DNA of 64,000 bases from Smaragdicoccus niigatensis DSM 44881 = NBRC 103563 (GTDB lineage: Bacteria; Actinomycetota; Actinomycetes; Mycobacteriales; Mycobacteriaceae): contig NZ_AQXZ01000016.1 of assembly GCF_000380645.1 (NCBI RefSeq), forward strand, positions 186,001 to 250,000, read 5' to 3'. Below are positions 19,160 to 28,186 of this stretch, piece after piece (position 1 is the stretch's first letter; each line of letters opens with the position of its first letter). The notes under the pieces were generated by a model that saw only the letters and a list, made by a program, of their open reading frames with translations, had not been told where the DNA came from and ran no database searches. Both the position numbers and the translations under genes were made by a program.

Positions 19160-19534
19160 CTATCGGCTAGCCGCGATCTCCGGGTGAGAATTCGCCCGCT
19201 GATCGGAATTTCGCATCATTTCGGCTATCTTGAACGATTCCGCCCGGGCCAGCGATTCATATGCACCGGCAAGGTGACTGCCAATACTGACATACCATTG
19301 TCCGACAATGCTCGAAAAGTTGATTGCAGCCTGACTCAACGGCGAATCGCTCGGATTGGCGACCCGGTCTCGCATCGAATGCACGCTCAGCCACAACGCG
19401 CGGCAGTCGTCTCGGCGAGATCCGATAGCGAGGGCATTCATCAGCTGAATACTTCGATGGACCAGCTCACAGGTAGCAGCGGTCTCAGCTACGGATCTGT
19501 CCACCTTTGCACACTCCTCACGCACCACAGACAT
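19160..19534 (-). CDS. Hypothetical helical protein, 124 residues
   Basis: The frame encodes a helical protein (MSVVREECAKVDRSVAETA...) with three Cys and several His, reminiscent of a four-helix bundle, but I recognise no family. Its base composition is lower in G+C than its neighbours and it lacks a clear ribosome binding site, so it may be recently acquired or not expressed. It is convergent with the ACP-like gene. No other frame in this stretch is better. Confidence 0.45.
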   Translation of the reverse strand: MSVVREECAKVDRSVAETAATCELVHRSIQLMNALAIGSRRDDCRALWLSVHSMRDRVANPSDSPLSQAAINFSSIVGQWYVSIGSHLAGAYESLARAESFKIAEMMRNSDQRANSHPEIAASR

Positions 19535-19865
19535 GTCCCGGCCAAGCGGACCGAATCTCTATCCTCCGCATTGAAACAAGACTGATCGGTCTGATACGAC
19601 AAAGGATAGCCCCCGAGACGAGACTCACGATAATAGTTGACTCAACTGAAAGAATTCTGCGCCGGCACTTTGCCGTCCCTTCACATCCACCATCGCCGGT
19701 AATTCGTCGCTCCCCAAATGATGATCGGATACGGAGCGACGAAGGTCCCTAGGGTCGGTGACTCGCGGCCGGAGACGTTCGCTCGTGCAGCTCATAGCGT
19801 CGAAGCAAAGCGATTTCCGTGCGACACGGTGGTTCTGCCATTGGACTCGCAGAGAGGACAGTCCA
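19535..19865. other. Intergenic stretch with a DosR-like box and lower G+C
   Basis: These 331 bases hold no convincing gene. They contain the DosR-like site at 19736-19750 and, next to it, the partial palindrome GGTCCCTAGGGTC. The 5' third is unusually AT-rich for this window. Confidence 0.5.
19736..19750 (+). promoter_or_regulatory. DosR-box-like site upstream of the VIT gene
   Basis: GCGACGAAGGTCCCT keeps the GAC and GTCCCT half-sites of the DosR box and lies about 115 bases before the GTG at 19866. Confidence 0.5.
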
Positions 19866-20582
19866 GTGATTACACGCGGACACCGCAACGAGCCGCACGC
19901 GCCCGGGATGGGTGGAAGGCTCAATTGGCTGCGCGCCGGCGTGCTCGGTGCAAACGATGGAATCGTCTCAATCGCCGGCCTGGCAGTCGGTGTCGCCGGC
20001 GCAACCACTGAACGCGCGCCGATCCTCACCGCAGGCGTCGCCGGACTCCTCGCCGGTGCGATTTCGATGGCGCTTGGCGAGTACGTGTCAGTGAGCACCC
20101 AGCGCGACACGGAGAAGGCGCTCCTGGCAAAAGAACGTCACGAACTGGAGAACCAGCCGGAAGCGGAGCTCGACGAGCTCGCCGGAATCTATGAGTCCAA
20201 GGGACTGAGACCGGAAACAGCCCGCCAAGTCGCCATCGAACTGACTGACCACGATGTATTCGCCGCGCACGTCGAGGCGGAGCTGAAGATCGACCCCGAC
20301 GATCTGACGAATCCGTGGCATGCGGCCGGAGCGTCCGCGCTGGCCTTCACCGCGGGAGCCCTCCTGCCGCTGCTCGCGATCCTCGTTCTACCGGTCGCCG
20401 TTCGCGTTCCGGTCACGTTCATCGTGGTTCTGATGGCTCTCGCGGTGACCGGTGCGCTGAGCGCCACACTCGGTGGGGCGAGCGCTAAGACCGCCATGTT
20501 GCGGGTCGTTGTCGGTGGCGCAATCGGCATGGTCGTGACCTACGGCGTCGGCCACCTCATCGGCGGAGTCGGCCTCGGGTAA
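19866..20582 (+). CDS. VIT1/CCC1-family iron/manganese transporter
   Basis: The 238-residue protein matches the VIT/CCC1 family: GANDGIVSIAGLAVGVAGA in the first segment, the second segment SMALGEYVSVSTQRDTE, a cytoplasmic helical metal-binding loop (about 85-150, rich in Glu) and three C-terminal segments. These proteins move Fe2+ or Mn2+ out of the cytoplasm. GTG at 19866 is favoured because GAGAGGA lies before it and conserved sequence begins soon after; an upstream frame to 19758 has no family similarity. The DosR-like box upstream suggests redox-linked metal control. Confidence 0.85.
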   Translation: MITRGHRNEPHAPGMGGRLNWLRAGVLGANDGIVSIAGLAVGVAGATTERAPILTAGVAGLLAGAISMALGEYVSVSTQRDTEKALLAKERHELENQPEAELDELAGIYESKGLRPETARQVAIELTDHDVFAAHVEAELKIDPDDLTNPWHAAGASALAFTAGALLPLLAILVLPVAVRVPVTFIVVLMALAVTGALSATLGGASAKTAMLRVVVGGAIGMVVTYGVGHLIGGVGLG

Positions 20583-20627
20583 TGACCATTCTCAATGCCT
20601 CAGTACGGCATGCGCACCGGCGCACGG

Positions 20628-21620
20628 TCACGACGCCTCACGCCGTTGCACTCTGTGGACAATTCGATCGATGAACGCGACTGCGCTTCGCACCGCATGC
20701 GCAGCTTCCGGGGCAATGCTCGCCGCCGCCTGAAAGACGTGCACATTGGTGTCCCAGGTCTGCAGTTCACACGAGACATCGTGCTGTGCCAGTCTTTCGG
20801 CGACCGCCACGGCATCTGGATAGAGCATTTCGCGACTGCCGGCCTGGATGAGCGTGGGCGGAAGTCCCGTGAGCTCGGACTGAGACGGAGAGATCAACTC
20901 GACGCTTCCATCGCCATAACGTCGGACCGCGCGTGTGAACGCAGCCACCGCGGATCGCGGAAGGACCGCACATTGGCCGGCGGTAACAGCCTCGACCTTC
21001 GTGGTGTGGTCCCAGTCGGTCAACGGTGACATCGCGACGATCGCGGCAGGCATGGGAAGTCCGGCACTCTTCGTCTGCATCGCGGCCACCAACGCCAAGT
21101 ACCCGCCCGCCGAATCGCCCATGAAGACGATCCGGTCCGGACTTATCCCCTGGCTCAGCGCATACCGATATGCGTCAAGGCAGTCGTCCATTGCCGCCAA
21201 CAGCGAGTGGCGGGGCATCTTGCGGTAACCCACGGCGAGGACCCGGGTGGCGAGTTCGGTCGAAAACCGGCTGATCATCTGACGGTGCAGGTGGTTCCCG
21301 CCAACAAGAAATGCGCCGCCGTGGAAGTAGAGCACGAGGCGGTCGGAATCGAGGTTCTTCGGGGAGTACAACTGCGCGGAACAATTTGGCAATTGAACAG
21401 CCGCGGTTTCCACATCGGCGTCTCGCGCCAATACGCGGCCCAAATGATCGACCAGGCCGGTCGGCCACGGCAGGAACCAGGTCTTCGACCACGTCCACAG
21501 GAACGGCTTCACACTGACTTTCAGCAGCCGGCTGATTGCCTCCAGTTGCGGAGTTCGCCCGGACGTGTGCGTGTAGATGGGCCCCGATGAATTGATCGGG
21601 CTACGCGCGAAATCAGACAT
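20628..21620 (-). CDS. HSL-type (alpha/beta hydrolase-3) esterase
   Basis: The 330-residue protein is a hormone-sensitive-lipase family esterase: oxyanion motif HGGAF, nucleophile motif GDSAGG, and a C-terminal His in the segment DTNVHVFQ. Such enzymes cleave short or medium acyl esters; mycobacterial Lip proteins are examples. ATG at 21620 is supported by AGGAAAG. It lies downstream of the KAS/WS-DGAT genes on the same strand, 116 bases away, so it could act on their ester product; that link is inference. No clear DosR box in the gap. Confidence 0.85.
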   Translation of the reverse strand: MSDFARSPINSSGPIYTHTSGRTPQLEAISRLLKVSVKPFLWTWSKTWFLPWPTGLVDHLGRVLARDADVETAAVQLPNCSAQLYSPKNLDSDRLVLYFHGGAFLVGGNHLHRQMISRFSTELATRVLAVGYRKMPRHSLLAAMDDCLDAYRYALSQGISPDRIVFMGDSAGGYLALVAAMQTKSAGLPMPAAIVAMSPLTDWDHTTKVEAVTAGQCAVLPRSAVAAFTRAVRRYGDGSVELISPSQSELTGLPPTLIQAGSREMLYPDAVAVAERLAQHDVSCELQTWDTNVHVFQAAASIAPEAAHAVRSAVAFIDRIVHRVQRREAS

Positions 21621-21736
21621 GCGCACTTTCCTAGTGACAGCACCATTGCTGAAACCGTATTCCCAGCTCTGGGGTACCAACTGAACGACTGCGAGCCTCA
21701 GAAAATTCCAAGAACCTCTGCGCTGGATCGGTCCGG

Positions 21737-24019
21737 CTAGACCGTCGAACCCGGCCCACGACTCAGCTCGACCAGACGTTCCACCGCCCGCTCGATACCG
21801 GCCGCGATCTCGGCGACATCGGGGGCCGCGTCGTGGTCTGCGGTGACTCCGAACGTGAGAGTGTCGGCGTAGCTGAGCATCGCGATTCCCGTTCGGAGCC
21901 GCATCGCAATCGGCGGGACCGGGATCATCTCGAGGACTTGCCGCCCAAGGATGTGGAGCGGCTTGCGGGGGCCCGGCACATTCGTCGCGAGTGCGACGAT
22001 GCCACGCTGCGGAAAATGCGCAAACATCCGAACGGCCGGAGCGGTGAGCAGGAACGGGAGATACCGCGCAGCATCGACGAGCGAACTCCCGGCTTCCCGC
22101 TGACCCGACGACTTCGCGACGTGCATGCGCGAATGGACCGCCTGGAGTCGTTCAACGGGGTCGGCGATGTCGACCGGCAGCAAGGGCAACATCACCGAGA
22201 CTCGGTTGCCGAGGTCTCCCGTCGCGTCGGCCGTTCGAACCGATACCGGCACCAACGTGCGCATGGTGTCCGGATGCGGCGTTTCACCACGTCGCAACAG
22301 GACGTCGCGGTACGCGTCGGCAATCGCTGCCAGCGCAACGTCGTTGACCGTGACATCGAACGCGCGACGCACCCGGGCGATGTCGGCCAGCGACACTCGC
22401 GCGGCACCGAAACGGCGCTGTTTGGAAATCGGTCCGTTCAAGGACGAATCCGCGGACGGCCAGACAATGCTCTTCACTATCTGAGCGGCACCGGTCGCCG
22501 CCCGCAGCACGGCCGCCGGCGCACCGAGCGATCCGTGCACTATCTCGCCTGGCCACCGAAGCGGGTTGTGGCTGAACACGTTCGGTGCCGGCGACTCGGT
22601 GGCGGCCCGAATGTGGTCGGCATAGGACGCGAGTTCGGCGTCGTCACACAAACTCGTCACCGCGCGTGCCGCCGAGATCCCGTCGGCGATGCAGTGATGA
22701 ATCTTGATCAGGATCGCCCATCGCCCGTCGGACAGACCCTCGATGATCCAGCTTTCCCACAACGGGCGATCACGGTCCAGCCGGTGCGACATGGCCTCAG
22801 CCACGAGGTCGTACAGGGCGGAATCGTCACCCGGCGAAGGCAGAGCGGTGCGGTGGATGTGGTGTGCGAAATCGAAATCCGGGTCATCGACCCATTCCGG
22901 CGCACCGAGGTCGAATGGTTTGAACCGCAGTACCTGGCGGTAACGAGGAAGCGAAACAACCCGGCTGACGAGGGCATCCATGAGTTCTCGTTCGTCGGGC
23001 ACCGGCCCGCCAACGACGCTGACACCGCCGATGGCGAGATTCACATGGCGATCGGAGTCTTCCAATTCGAGGAAGGCGGCATCGAGTGCGGTCAAATAAT
23101 CCGTGCCTGCGGCCGCGAAGTCCGGACGAAGGGGTTGGGCCTCCGGTTCGGGCGCAGCGCGGTAGAGGACTGCGCCAGCGGTGACGCCCGCACCCGCCGA
23201 GACGAGCAGGGCCGTCGATCCGGGACGCAGCGTGTCGATGATCGAGTGCATGCTGAAGAGCAGTGCTGACGTGTGCGCGTCGTGTCCAGCTGCAACGACG
23301 TCTTCCAGCCGGGTCCCGATCCGCGTCGCGAGTGCGGCACGAAACTCGGGATCACCCGGTGCCGTGACGACCACATCGATTGCCTCGAGGGTGAGGTTCT
23401 CCGCCTCGAGGCACGCCTGAACCGCGTCGGCCGCCACGTCGGCGAACGCCACCGCGCGGCCGGCATTTCCATCGAATTCGAGGGTGTTGTGACCGTTATG
23501 CAGGCCGACGGTGGCGCGGAACGCGTCGCCATGGTCCGGCCTCGATGCCCAGTAGAACTTCCCGAATCCGTAGTCTTCCTCGGTCCAGGTGCACAACATT
23601 GCCGCACCAGCCGGGGCAAACGGAAAATCCTTGCTCATTCCGAAGCCCGGATCGGTGTCGCTCGCGACGACGAGGGCGCGTTCGATCGCACCGGACCGGA
23701 GGAACCCGTCGGCGACCTGTGTCGCGGACAGGACGCCGCACGCGCCGTTTCCCAGGTCGAAGGAGAACGTCCCATGCGCATCCTCGTGCGGGTCCTCGGG
23801 GTGGGCGCCGACATCTTCTTGGATGAGCGCCGCGAGGGCCGGTTCGGCGAGGTTGCGTTCTCGGTAGAGGCCCGTGTTGATGAGGAGGTCGATGTCGTTC
23901 GGGGCCCGGCGGGCGCCGCGAAGACAATCGCGCGCAGCAGAAACCGCAAGGTTCAGCGCGCTGGGGCCGACATGCCAGTTGGGCCGCACCACGCTGATCT
24001 GCTCAATGATCGTTCCCAT
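21737..24019 (-). CDS. Fusion of a catalytically dead KAS III domain with WS/DGAT
   Basis: The 760-residue protein has two unrelated halves. Residues 1-290 have the thiolase/KAS III fold (FDLGNGACGVLSA, then GAGVTAGAVLYR), but aligned by eye with the neighbouring KAS III the nucleophile Cys is Ala93 (a Cys follows at 94), the His is Ala220 and the Asn is His249. Residues 307-760 are a wax ester synthase/diacylglycerol acyltransferase: DAAFLELEDSDRHVN, PLW motif at 419-421, active site HHCIADG (441-447), TVNDVALAA and the C-terminal TNVPGP. The ATG at 24019 overlaps the end of the KAS III gene by 17 bases, so translation is coupled. I infer a partner subunit of that KAS that passes product to the acyltransferase. 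Confidence 0.85.
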   Translation of the reverse strand: MGTIIEQISVVRPNWHVGPSALNLAVSAARDCLRGARRAPNDIDLLINTGLYRERNLAEPALAALIQEDVGAHPEDPHEDAHGTFSFDLGNGACGVLSATQVADGFLRSGAIERALVVASDTDPGFGMSKDFPFAPAGAAMLCTWTEEDYGFGKFYWASRPDHGDAFRATVGLHNGHNTLEFDGNAGRAVAFADVAADAVQACLEAENLTLEAIDVVVTAPGDPEFRAALATRIGTRLEDVVAAGHDAHTSALLFSMHSIIDTLRPGSTALLVSAGAGVTAGAVLYRAAPEPEAQPLRPDFAAAGTDYLTALDAAFLELEDSDRHVNLAIGGVSVVGGPVPDERELMDALVSRVVSLPRYRQVLRFKPFDLGAPEWVDDPDFDFAHHIHRTALPSPGDDSALYDLVAEAMSHRLDRDRPLWESWIIEGLSDGRWAILIKIHHCIADGISAARAVTSLCDDAELASYADHIRAATESPAPNVFSHNPLRWPGEIVHGSLGAPAAVLRAATGAAQIVKSIVWPSADSSLNGPISKQRRFGAARVSLADIARVRRAFDVTVNDVALAAIADAYRDVLLRRGETPHPDTMRTLVPVSVRTADATGDLGNRVSVMLPLLPVDIADPVERLQAVHSRMHVAKSSGQREAGSSLVDAARYLPFLLTAPAVRMFAHFPQRGIVALATNVPGPRKPLHILGRQVLEMIPVPPIAMRLRTGIAMLSYADTLTFGVTADHDAAPDVAEIAAGIERAVERLVELSRGPGSTV

Positions 24020-25106
24020 AGCTGTCCAGCAGCTCCTTATCCGGTTGAAATAGGACCACACCGATCTCAAGGCCGGACGCAAGGGCGACGAGCGCCACCG
24101 TCTCCCCCGGCTTGATTCGGTGGGCTTCGAATTCCTCGACCATCGCGACCGTGTGCGTGGTCGACGCGGTGTTCCCATATCGATCGACCGTGATCACCGC
24201 ATCGTGGGCGGGCGCGTCACCGAACTTGGCCGTCAGCTCTTGCATGCCCTTCCGGATCGCGCGCGCTGAGGTCTGGTGCGTGATGACATGGTCGATGTCG
24301 TGGAGCGCGAGCCCAGCCGTCTCCAGAACTTCCTCGAGGAGTACGGGCGTATCGGCAATCGCGACCTTGTGGATTCCACGGGAATCGGTGAACATCCGGG
24401 CGCCCGGGTCATCCCCTTTCGGGTAGGCCAGACAAAGCCGGCTGTGATCGGCAATGGTCGTGAACCCGGAGACCGAAATCGTGCCGGAACTTTCGGTAGC
24501 TCGCTCGAGCAGCAACGCCGCGCCGGCATCCCCGACAGTCAGCGAAGCAAGTTCCTTGCCCAGGATCGAGCGCAGATGCTTGGCGGCGTTACGGCTGACC
24601 TGCGAGATGTACTCGCCGCTCACGACGAGGCCGTTCTTCACCACGCCTTGACGAATCCAGTTGTTGAGGATGGCGACACCGGTGAGCATTCCCGCGCAGG
24701 CGTTCGAGATGTCGAATGTGATCGCGCCGCGGGCTCCGATCGCCTCGGCAACCGCGATGCTCGTGGTCGGCTCGAGCCAGTGGGTCAGCCCGCCGCGGAA
24801 CTTCGTGATGCTGCAATTGATCACGACTTCCACGTCCGCGCCGGACCGAGAAGCGTGCCCGAGGCAGTCAATGGCCGCGGCCGTCGCCAGACTCAGCGAA
24901 TCCTCGTCGCCGACCGACACCCGGCGCTCATGAATACCGGTGAGTCGTTCGAGATCGACATGCGTGTGATGCCGCGTGGACGCCATCAGGTCGGCTGTGG
25001 TCAACCGAGTCGGCGGCAGGCAACGTCCCGCCCCCGCAATGCGCGTACGGAACGGAGAGCGGGCTTTGTCCTGCTCGCTTTCCATCACCAGCCAGTGTTT
25101 TGCCAT
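24003..25106 (-). CDS. Ketoacyl synthase III (FabH/OleA-like), intact triad
   Basis: The 367-residue protein is a KAS III-type condensing enzyme with all catalytic residues: Cys137 (SNACAGM), His277 (THQTS) and Asn312 (YGNTAS). Such enzymes join acyl-CoA to malonyl-ACP (FabH) or two acyl-CoAs (OleA). The surroundings, a coupled pseudo-KAS/WS-DGAT fusion and no fatty acid synthase genes, argue against housekeeping FabH. ATG at 25106 has CAGGAG upstream. It follows two USP genes with gaps of 14 and minus 4 bases, so it should be induced with them. The product is not predictable from sequence. Confidence 0.87.
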   Translation of the reverse strand: MAKHWLVMESEQDKARSPFRTRIAGAGRCLPPTRLTTADLMASTRHHTHVDLERLTGIHERRVSVGDEDSLSLATAAAIDCLGHASRSGADVEVVINCSITKFRGGLTHWLEPTTSIAVAEAIGARGAITFDISNACAGMLTGVAILNNWIRQGVVKNGLVVSGEYISQVSRNAAKHLRSILGKELASLTVGDAGAALLLERATESSGTISVSGFTTIADHSRLCLAYPKGDDPGARMFTDSRGIHKVAIADTPVLLEEVLETAGLALHDIDHVITHQTSARAIRKGMQELTAKFGDAPAHDAVITVDRYGNTASTTHTVAMVEEFEAHRIKPGETVALVALASGLEIGVVLFQPDKELLDSYGNDH

Positions 25107-25120
25107 CCTGATACTCCTGC

Positions 25121-25999
25121 TCACATCGGGCTGCGGGCGATGATGATCGGGCAGTCCACGCTGTGGAGCAATGCCCGGCTCGTCGAACCCAACATCATCC
25201 CGGCGAACCCGCCGCGACCGTGGCTTCCGACGACGATGAGGTCGGCTTTTTCAGACTCCTCGAAGAGCCTTCGCGTCGGTCGATCGATGACGACGACCCG
25301 GTGCACGGCCACGTCCGGATAGCGGTCAGCCCAACCCGCCAAGCTCTCGGCCAGCACTGCTTCCGCGGACGTTTTGATCTCGGACCAGTCAATGCCGAAC
25401 GGGACACCGCCGTTGACATCGGACCAGGCGTAGACGGCGACGAGGTCCGCGCCCCGAGTCGAGGCCTCGTCGAACGCGATCTCGATTGCCGGCACACTGT
25501 TTGGTGTGCCGTCGACGCCCACCACGACGCGTCCCTTGACCGGAACGTCGTCACGTTCCGGACGTTCATGAACAACCGCCACCGGACAGTGCGCATGTTG
25601 CGGCAGCGCGCTGCTGACCGAACCGAGCAAACCCCGCCCGAAGGCGCTTAACCCGCGGCTGCCGACGACAACCAAGCGGGCATCCTTCGACTGGGTGATC
25701 AGGGCGCCTGTTGCCGGACCCGACAAGACCTTGGTCGTCACTTCGACACCGCCGAAGTCCGCGGCCGATTCCTGCGCTAGTTTGGTGGCGCTTTGCAGGA
25801 GGTCCTGGGCCTCGCTTCTCGCCAACCTGAAGTCGATGGGCGGGAACGACAGTCCTGGTCCGTAGATATCCGCAGTCGGCAACATGTTGACGAGCAGGAG
25901 TCCCACACCATGGCGTGCGGCGTCGGCGGCTGCCCAGCGCACGGCCGCTTCCGACGATGGCGTCTGATCCACGCCGACGACGATGGGTTTCGAATTCAT
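25121..25999 (-). CDS. Tandem universal stress protein
   Basis: The 292-residue protein has two Usp domains, each with an ATP-binding motif (VVGSRGLSAFGRGLLGSVSS and VVGSHGRGGFAGMMLGSTSR). It starts with VVGVDQTPSSEAAVRWAA. ATG at 25999 follows GGAGAGC and overlaps the stop of the upstream USP gene by four bases. It is the second gene of the operon leading into the KAS III genes. Most like the USP at 39678 (WSDVNGG, DWSEIK, GWADRYPDV). Confidence 0.9.
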   Translation of the reverse strand: MNSKPIVVGVDQTPSSEAAVRWAAADAARHGVGLLLVNMLPTADIYGPGLSFPPIDFRLARSEAQDLLQSATKLAQESAADFGGVEVTTKVLSGPATGALITQSKDARLVVVGSRGLSAFGRGLLGSVSSALPQHAHCPVAVVHERPERDDVPVKGRVVVGVDGTPNSVPAIEIAFDEASTRGADLVAVYAWSDVNGGVPFGIDWSEIKTSAEAVLAESLAGWADRYPDVAVHRVVVIDRPTRRLFEESEKADLIVVGSHGRGGFAGMMLGSTSRALLHSVDCPIIIARSPM

Positions 26000-26952
26000 T
26001 TCTGCTCTCCTGCATACGGATTGGAAACGGAGTCGGGTCGGACGACCATGACCGGGCAGCGGGACTGCGCGATGAGGGCGGCGCTGGTTGAACCGAGCAA
26101 CATGCCGGCGAGGCCGCCTCGACCGCGACTTCCGACGACGACGAGCTGCGCGCGCTGGGACCAGCGCAAGAGGTGTTGGCGTGGGCCGTCAAGGTAGACC
26201 CGGCGGCTCACCGTGACGTCCGGATACTTCTCCTGCCAACCCGCAAGTCTCTCGGCCACGACCACGCTCTCGGCTTCCTCGAATGCCTGGGGCGGGGTGA
26301 GGAGTTGATGCCGTTGGGCGAATACGCCGAGTGAGAGATCGCTCCACGCGTGCACGACGACGAGGCCAGTCCCCCGCCACGACGCTTCGTCGAACGCCAG
26401 TCCGATCGCTGCATCTCCGGCCGGATGGCCGTCGAGCCCGAGCACGACCGGCGCGTCCGCCGGACGCGGTGATCGGTCGAGATCTCCGCGCACCACGACG
26501 ACCGGCGCGTGCGCATGGCTGGCCACGGCCGTGATCGTCGATCCGATTCGACCGACGATCGAGTCCGCCCCACTACCCGCGCCAACGACAACCTCATATG
26601 CGGATTCCGATCGACGGGTCAGCACGCGAGCGGCGGATTCGGGTGAAATCTCAGTGACCACAGTCAGATTGGGGTCGACCGCGTGCGCGGTGCGGCGGGC
26701 CCGTTCAACTGCGTCCTCCGCGCGCCTGCGGAGTCGAGCGACGAGGTCGTGGACCGCCAAATCGGGATAGTCGACCGCCGCACCGAGCGCCGCAAGGTCA
26801 AGGCCATGTGCGATCCGCAGCGTTCGGCCACGCTTCGATGCAGTACGTGCAGCACACCGGACCGTACTTTCCGACGTGCGCGAGTCGTCGACCCCGATGA
26901 CGATTTCATTTCCATGAAGCGCGGGGCTCCGCGGGTCTGGATGTGATGGCAT
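25996..26952 (-). CDS. Tandem universal stress protein
   Basis: The 318-residue protein has two Usp domains; the second has the intact motif VVGSRGRGGLAGMLLGSTSA, while the first has VVGAGSGADSIVGRIGSTIT, which keeps the glycines. An N-terminal extension of about 15 residues precedes IVIGVDDSRTSES. ATG at 26952 is chosen for AGGAC upstream and because sequence before it is not Usp-like. It is the first gene of the operon that continues through the KAS III/WS-DGAT genes. Confidence 0.88.
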   Translation of the reverse strand: MPSHPDPRSPALHGNEIVIGVDDSRTSESTVRCAARTASKRGRTLRIAHGLDLAALGAAVDYPDLAVHDLVARLRRRAEDAVERARRTAHAVDPNLTVVTEISPESAARVLTRRSESAYEVVVGAGSGADSIVGRIGSTITAVASHAHAPVVVVRGDLDRSPRPADAPVVLGLDGHPAGDAAIGLAFDEASWRGTGLVVVHAWSDLSLGVFAQRHQLLTPPQAFEEAESVVVAERLAGWQEKYPDVTVSRRVYLDGPRQHLLRWSQRAQLVVVGSRGRGGLAGMLLGSTSAALIAQSRCPVMVVRPDSVSNPYAGEQK

Positions 26953-26979
26953 CTCTGGTCCTGCCTTCGGGAATTGATT

Positions 26980-26994
26980 CTGACCCCAAGTCTT
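26980..26994 (-). promoter_or_regulatory. DosR-box-like site upstream of the USP-KAS operon
   Basis: On the minus strand AAGACTTGGGGTCAG keeps GACTT and GGTC of the DosR box but deviates at both ends. It lies 28 bases upstream of the ATG at 26952. Confidence 0.4.
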
Positions 26995-27100
26995 CAAGAT
27001 CCCCGATCCGGAGAACACGGCCGTTCGTCACCAATCGGATGGGCCAAACGGTGTCCAGCGCTCCTGCGACACCCCGTCCGCAGCTAACGGCGAAGGTCAT

Positions 27101-27115
27101 CGGAAATCGGGCCCT
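27101..27115 (+). promoter_or_regulatory. DosR-box-like site upstream of nitroreductase 27174
   Basis: CGGAAATCGGGCCCT matches the second DosR half-site (GGGCCCT) perfectly and the first partly. It ends 58 bases before the ATG. Confidence 0.5.
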
Positions 27116-27173
27116 GCGCCCCTGCCGATGGCGCACTTTCGCAGGTGAACTTGATTACCCAGGACGAAAGGTG

Positions 27174-28184
27174 ATGACGATGGAACGCGGACTTCCCGAC
27201 GACAAAACGGTCCGGACGGCGCTTGCTCTTGCCGTCCGTGCGCCGTCGGTGCACAACACGCAGCCGTGGCGGTGGCGGATTGGCGACCGCACGATTCACC
27301 TCTACGCGGACCTGAGTCGCCATCTCGAGTCCACCGACCCCGACCGGCGTGACTTGATGCTCAGCTGCGGCGCGGCCTTGCACCACCTGCGCGTTGGTCT
27401 CGCCGCGCTCGGCTGGTCGACCGCTGTCCATCGGCTGCCGGACCCGTCGCAGCCGGACCACGTCGCGTCCGTCGAGGTCTCTCGGCACACTCCGACCGAT
27501 GAAGACATTGCGCTCGCCGCCGCGATCTCGCGGCGCCGGTCCGATCGGCGCCGCTACAGCAGCTGGCCCGTCCCGAACGCCCACATCCGTGCGATCTCCG
27601 ATGCGGCCGCCCGGGAAGGCGTCCTCGTTTATCAGACGGACGGGCCAGCGCGCGCGACCATCGAAGACGCAGTCTTCGCGGCCTCGCAAGTTCATGCGAA
27701 CGAACCGGAATACCTGACCGAACTCGCGATCTGGACCGGCCGGAACGTCTCCGCCGACGGGGTACCGGCGAAGAACGCGCCCGTTCCTGGTTCATCCGAC
27801 CCCTCCTACACCCGTCAGTTCGCGGCCGGCACCCTCGCCGACCCGGTTTCGACGGATGAGAGCGCGGGCGAGCTCCTGGTCTTCGGGACGAGCTCCGATG
27901 ATCCGATGTCGCAGCTGCGCGCTGGTGAAGCGATGAGCGCGGCACTCCTGACCGCGACCGCAGCCGGACTTGCCGCGTGTCCCCTCACCGAGCCGCTGGA
28001 AGTCTCACACCTGCGCACGATCGTGCGCACCGACGTCCTCGACGACAACGGATTCCCGCAGATGATCCTTCGGGTCGGCTGGGCGCCGATCGCCGCCGGG
28101 CCGCTGCCGGAGACACCCCGCCGCCCGCTCGACGAAGTCATCGACCCGTTTGATCGCGCGCCCGCAACCGCAGATCGGGCATAG
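27174..28184 (+). CDS. Acg-type nitroreductase family protein
   Basis: The 336-residue protein belongs to the Acg (Rv2032) branch of the nitroreductase superfamily, marked by RAPSVHNTQPWRW near the N-terminus and SCGAALHHLRVGL after it. Members of this branch from mycobacteria are in the DosR regulon; Rv2032 binds FMN in an unusual closed dimer and may store flavin rather than reduce substrates. ATG at 27174 follows AGGACGAAAGG; another ATG is two codons later. It is followed after two bases by osmC, so the two are co-transcribed. Confidence 0.87.
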   Translation: MTMERGLPDDKTVRTALALAVRAPSVHNTQPWRWRIGDRTIHLYADLSRHLESTDPDRRDLMLSCGAALHHLRVGLAALGWSTAVHRLPDPSQPDHVASVEVSRHTPTDEDIALAAAISRRRSDRRRYSSWPVPNAHIRAISDAAAREGVLVYQTDGPARATIEDAVFAASQVHANEPEYLTELAIWTGRNVSADGVPAKNAPVPGSSDPSYTRQFAAGTLADPVSTDESAGELLVFGTSSDDPMSQLRAGEAMSAALLTATAAGLAACPLTEPLEVSHLRTIVRTDVLDDNGFPQMILRVGWAPIAAGPLPETPRRPLDEVIDPFDRAPATADRA

Positions 28185-28186
28185 CC

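Noticed and set aside
24003-25106. Housekeeping FabH for the KAS III gene
   Set aside because: No fatty acid synthesis genes nearby; it is coupled to a WS/DGAT fusion and follows USP genes.
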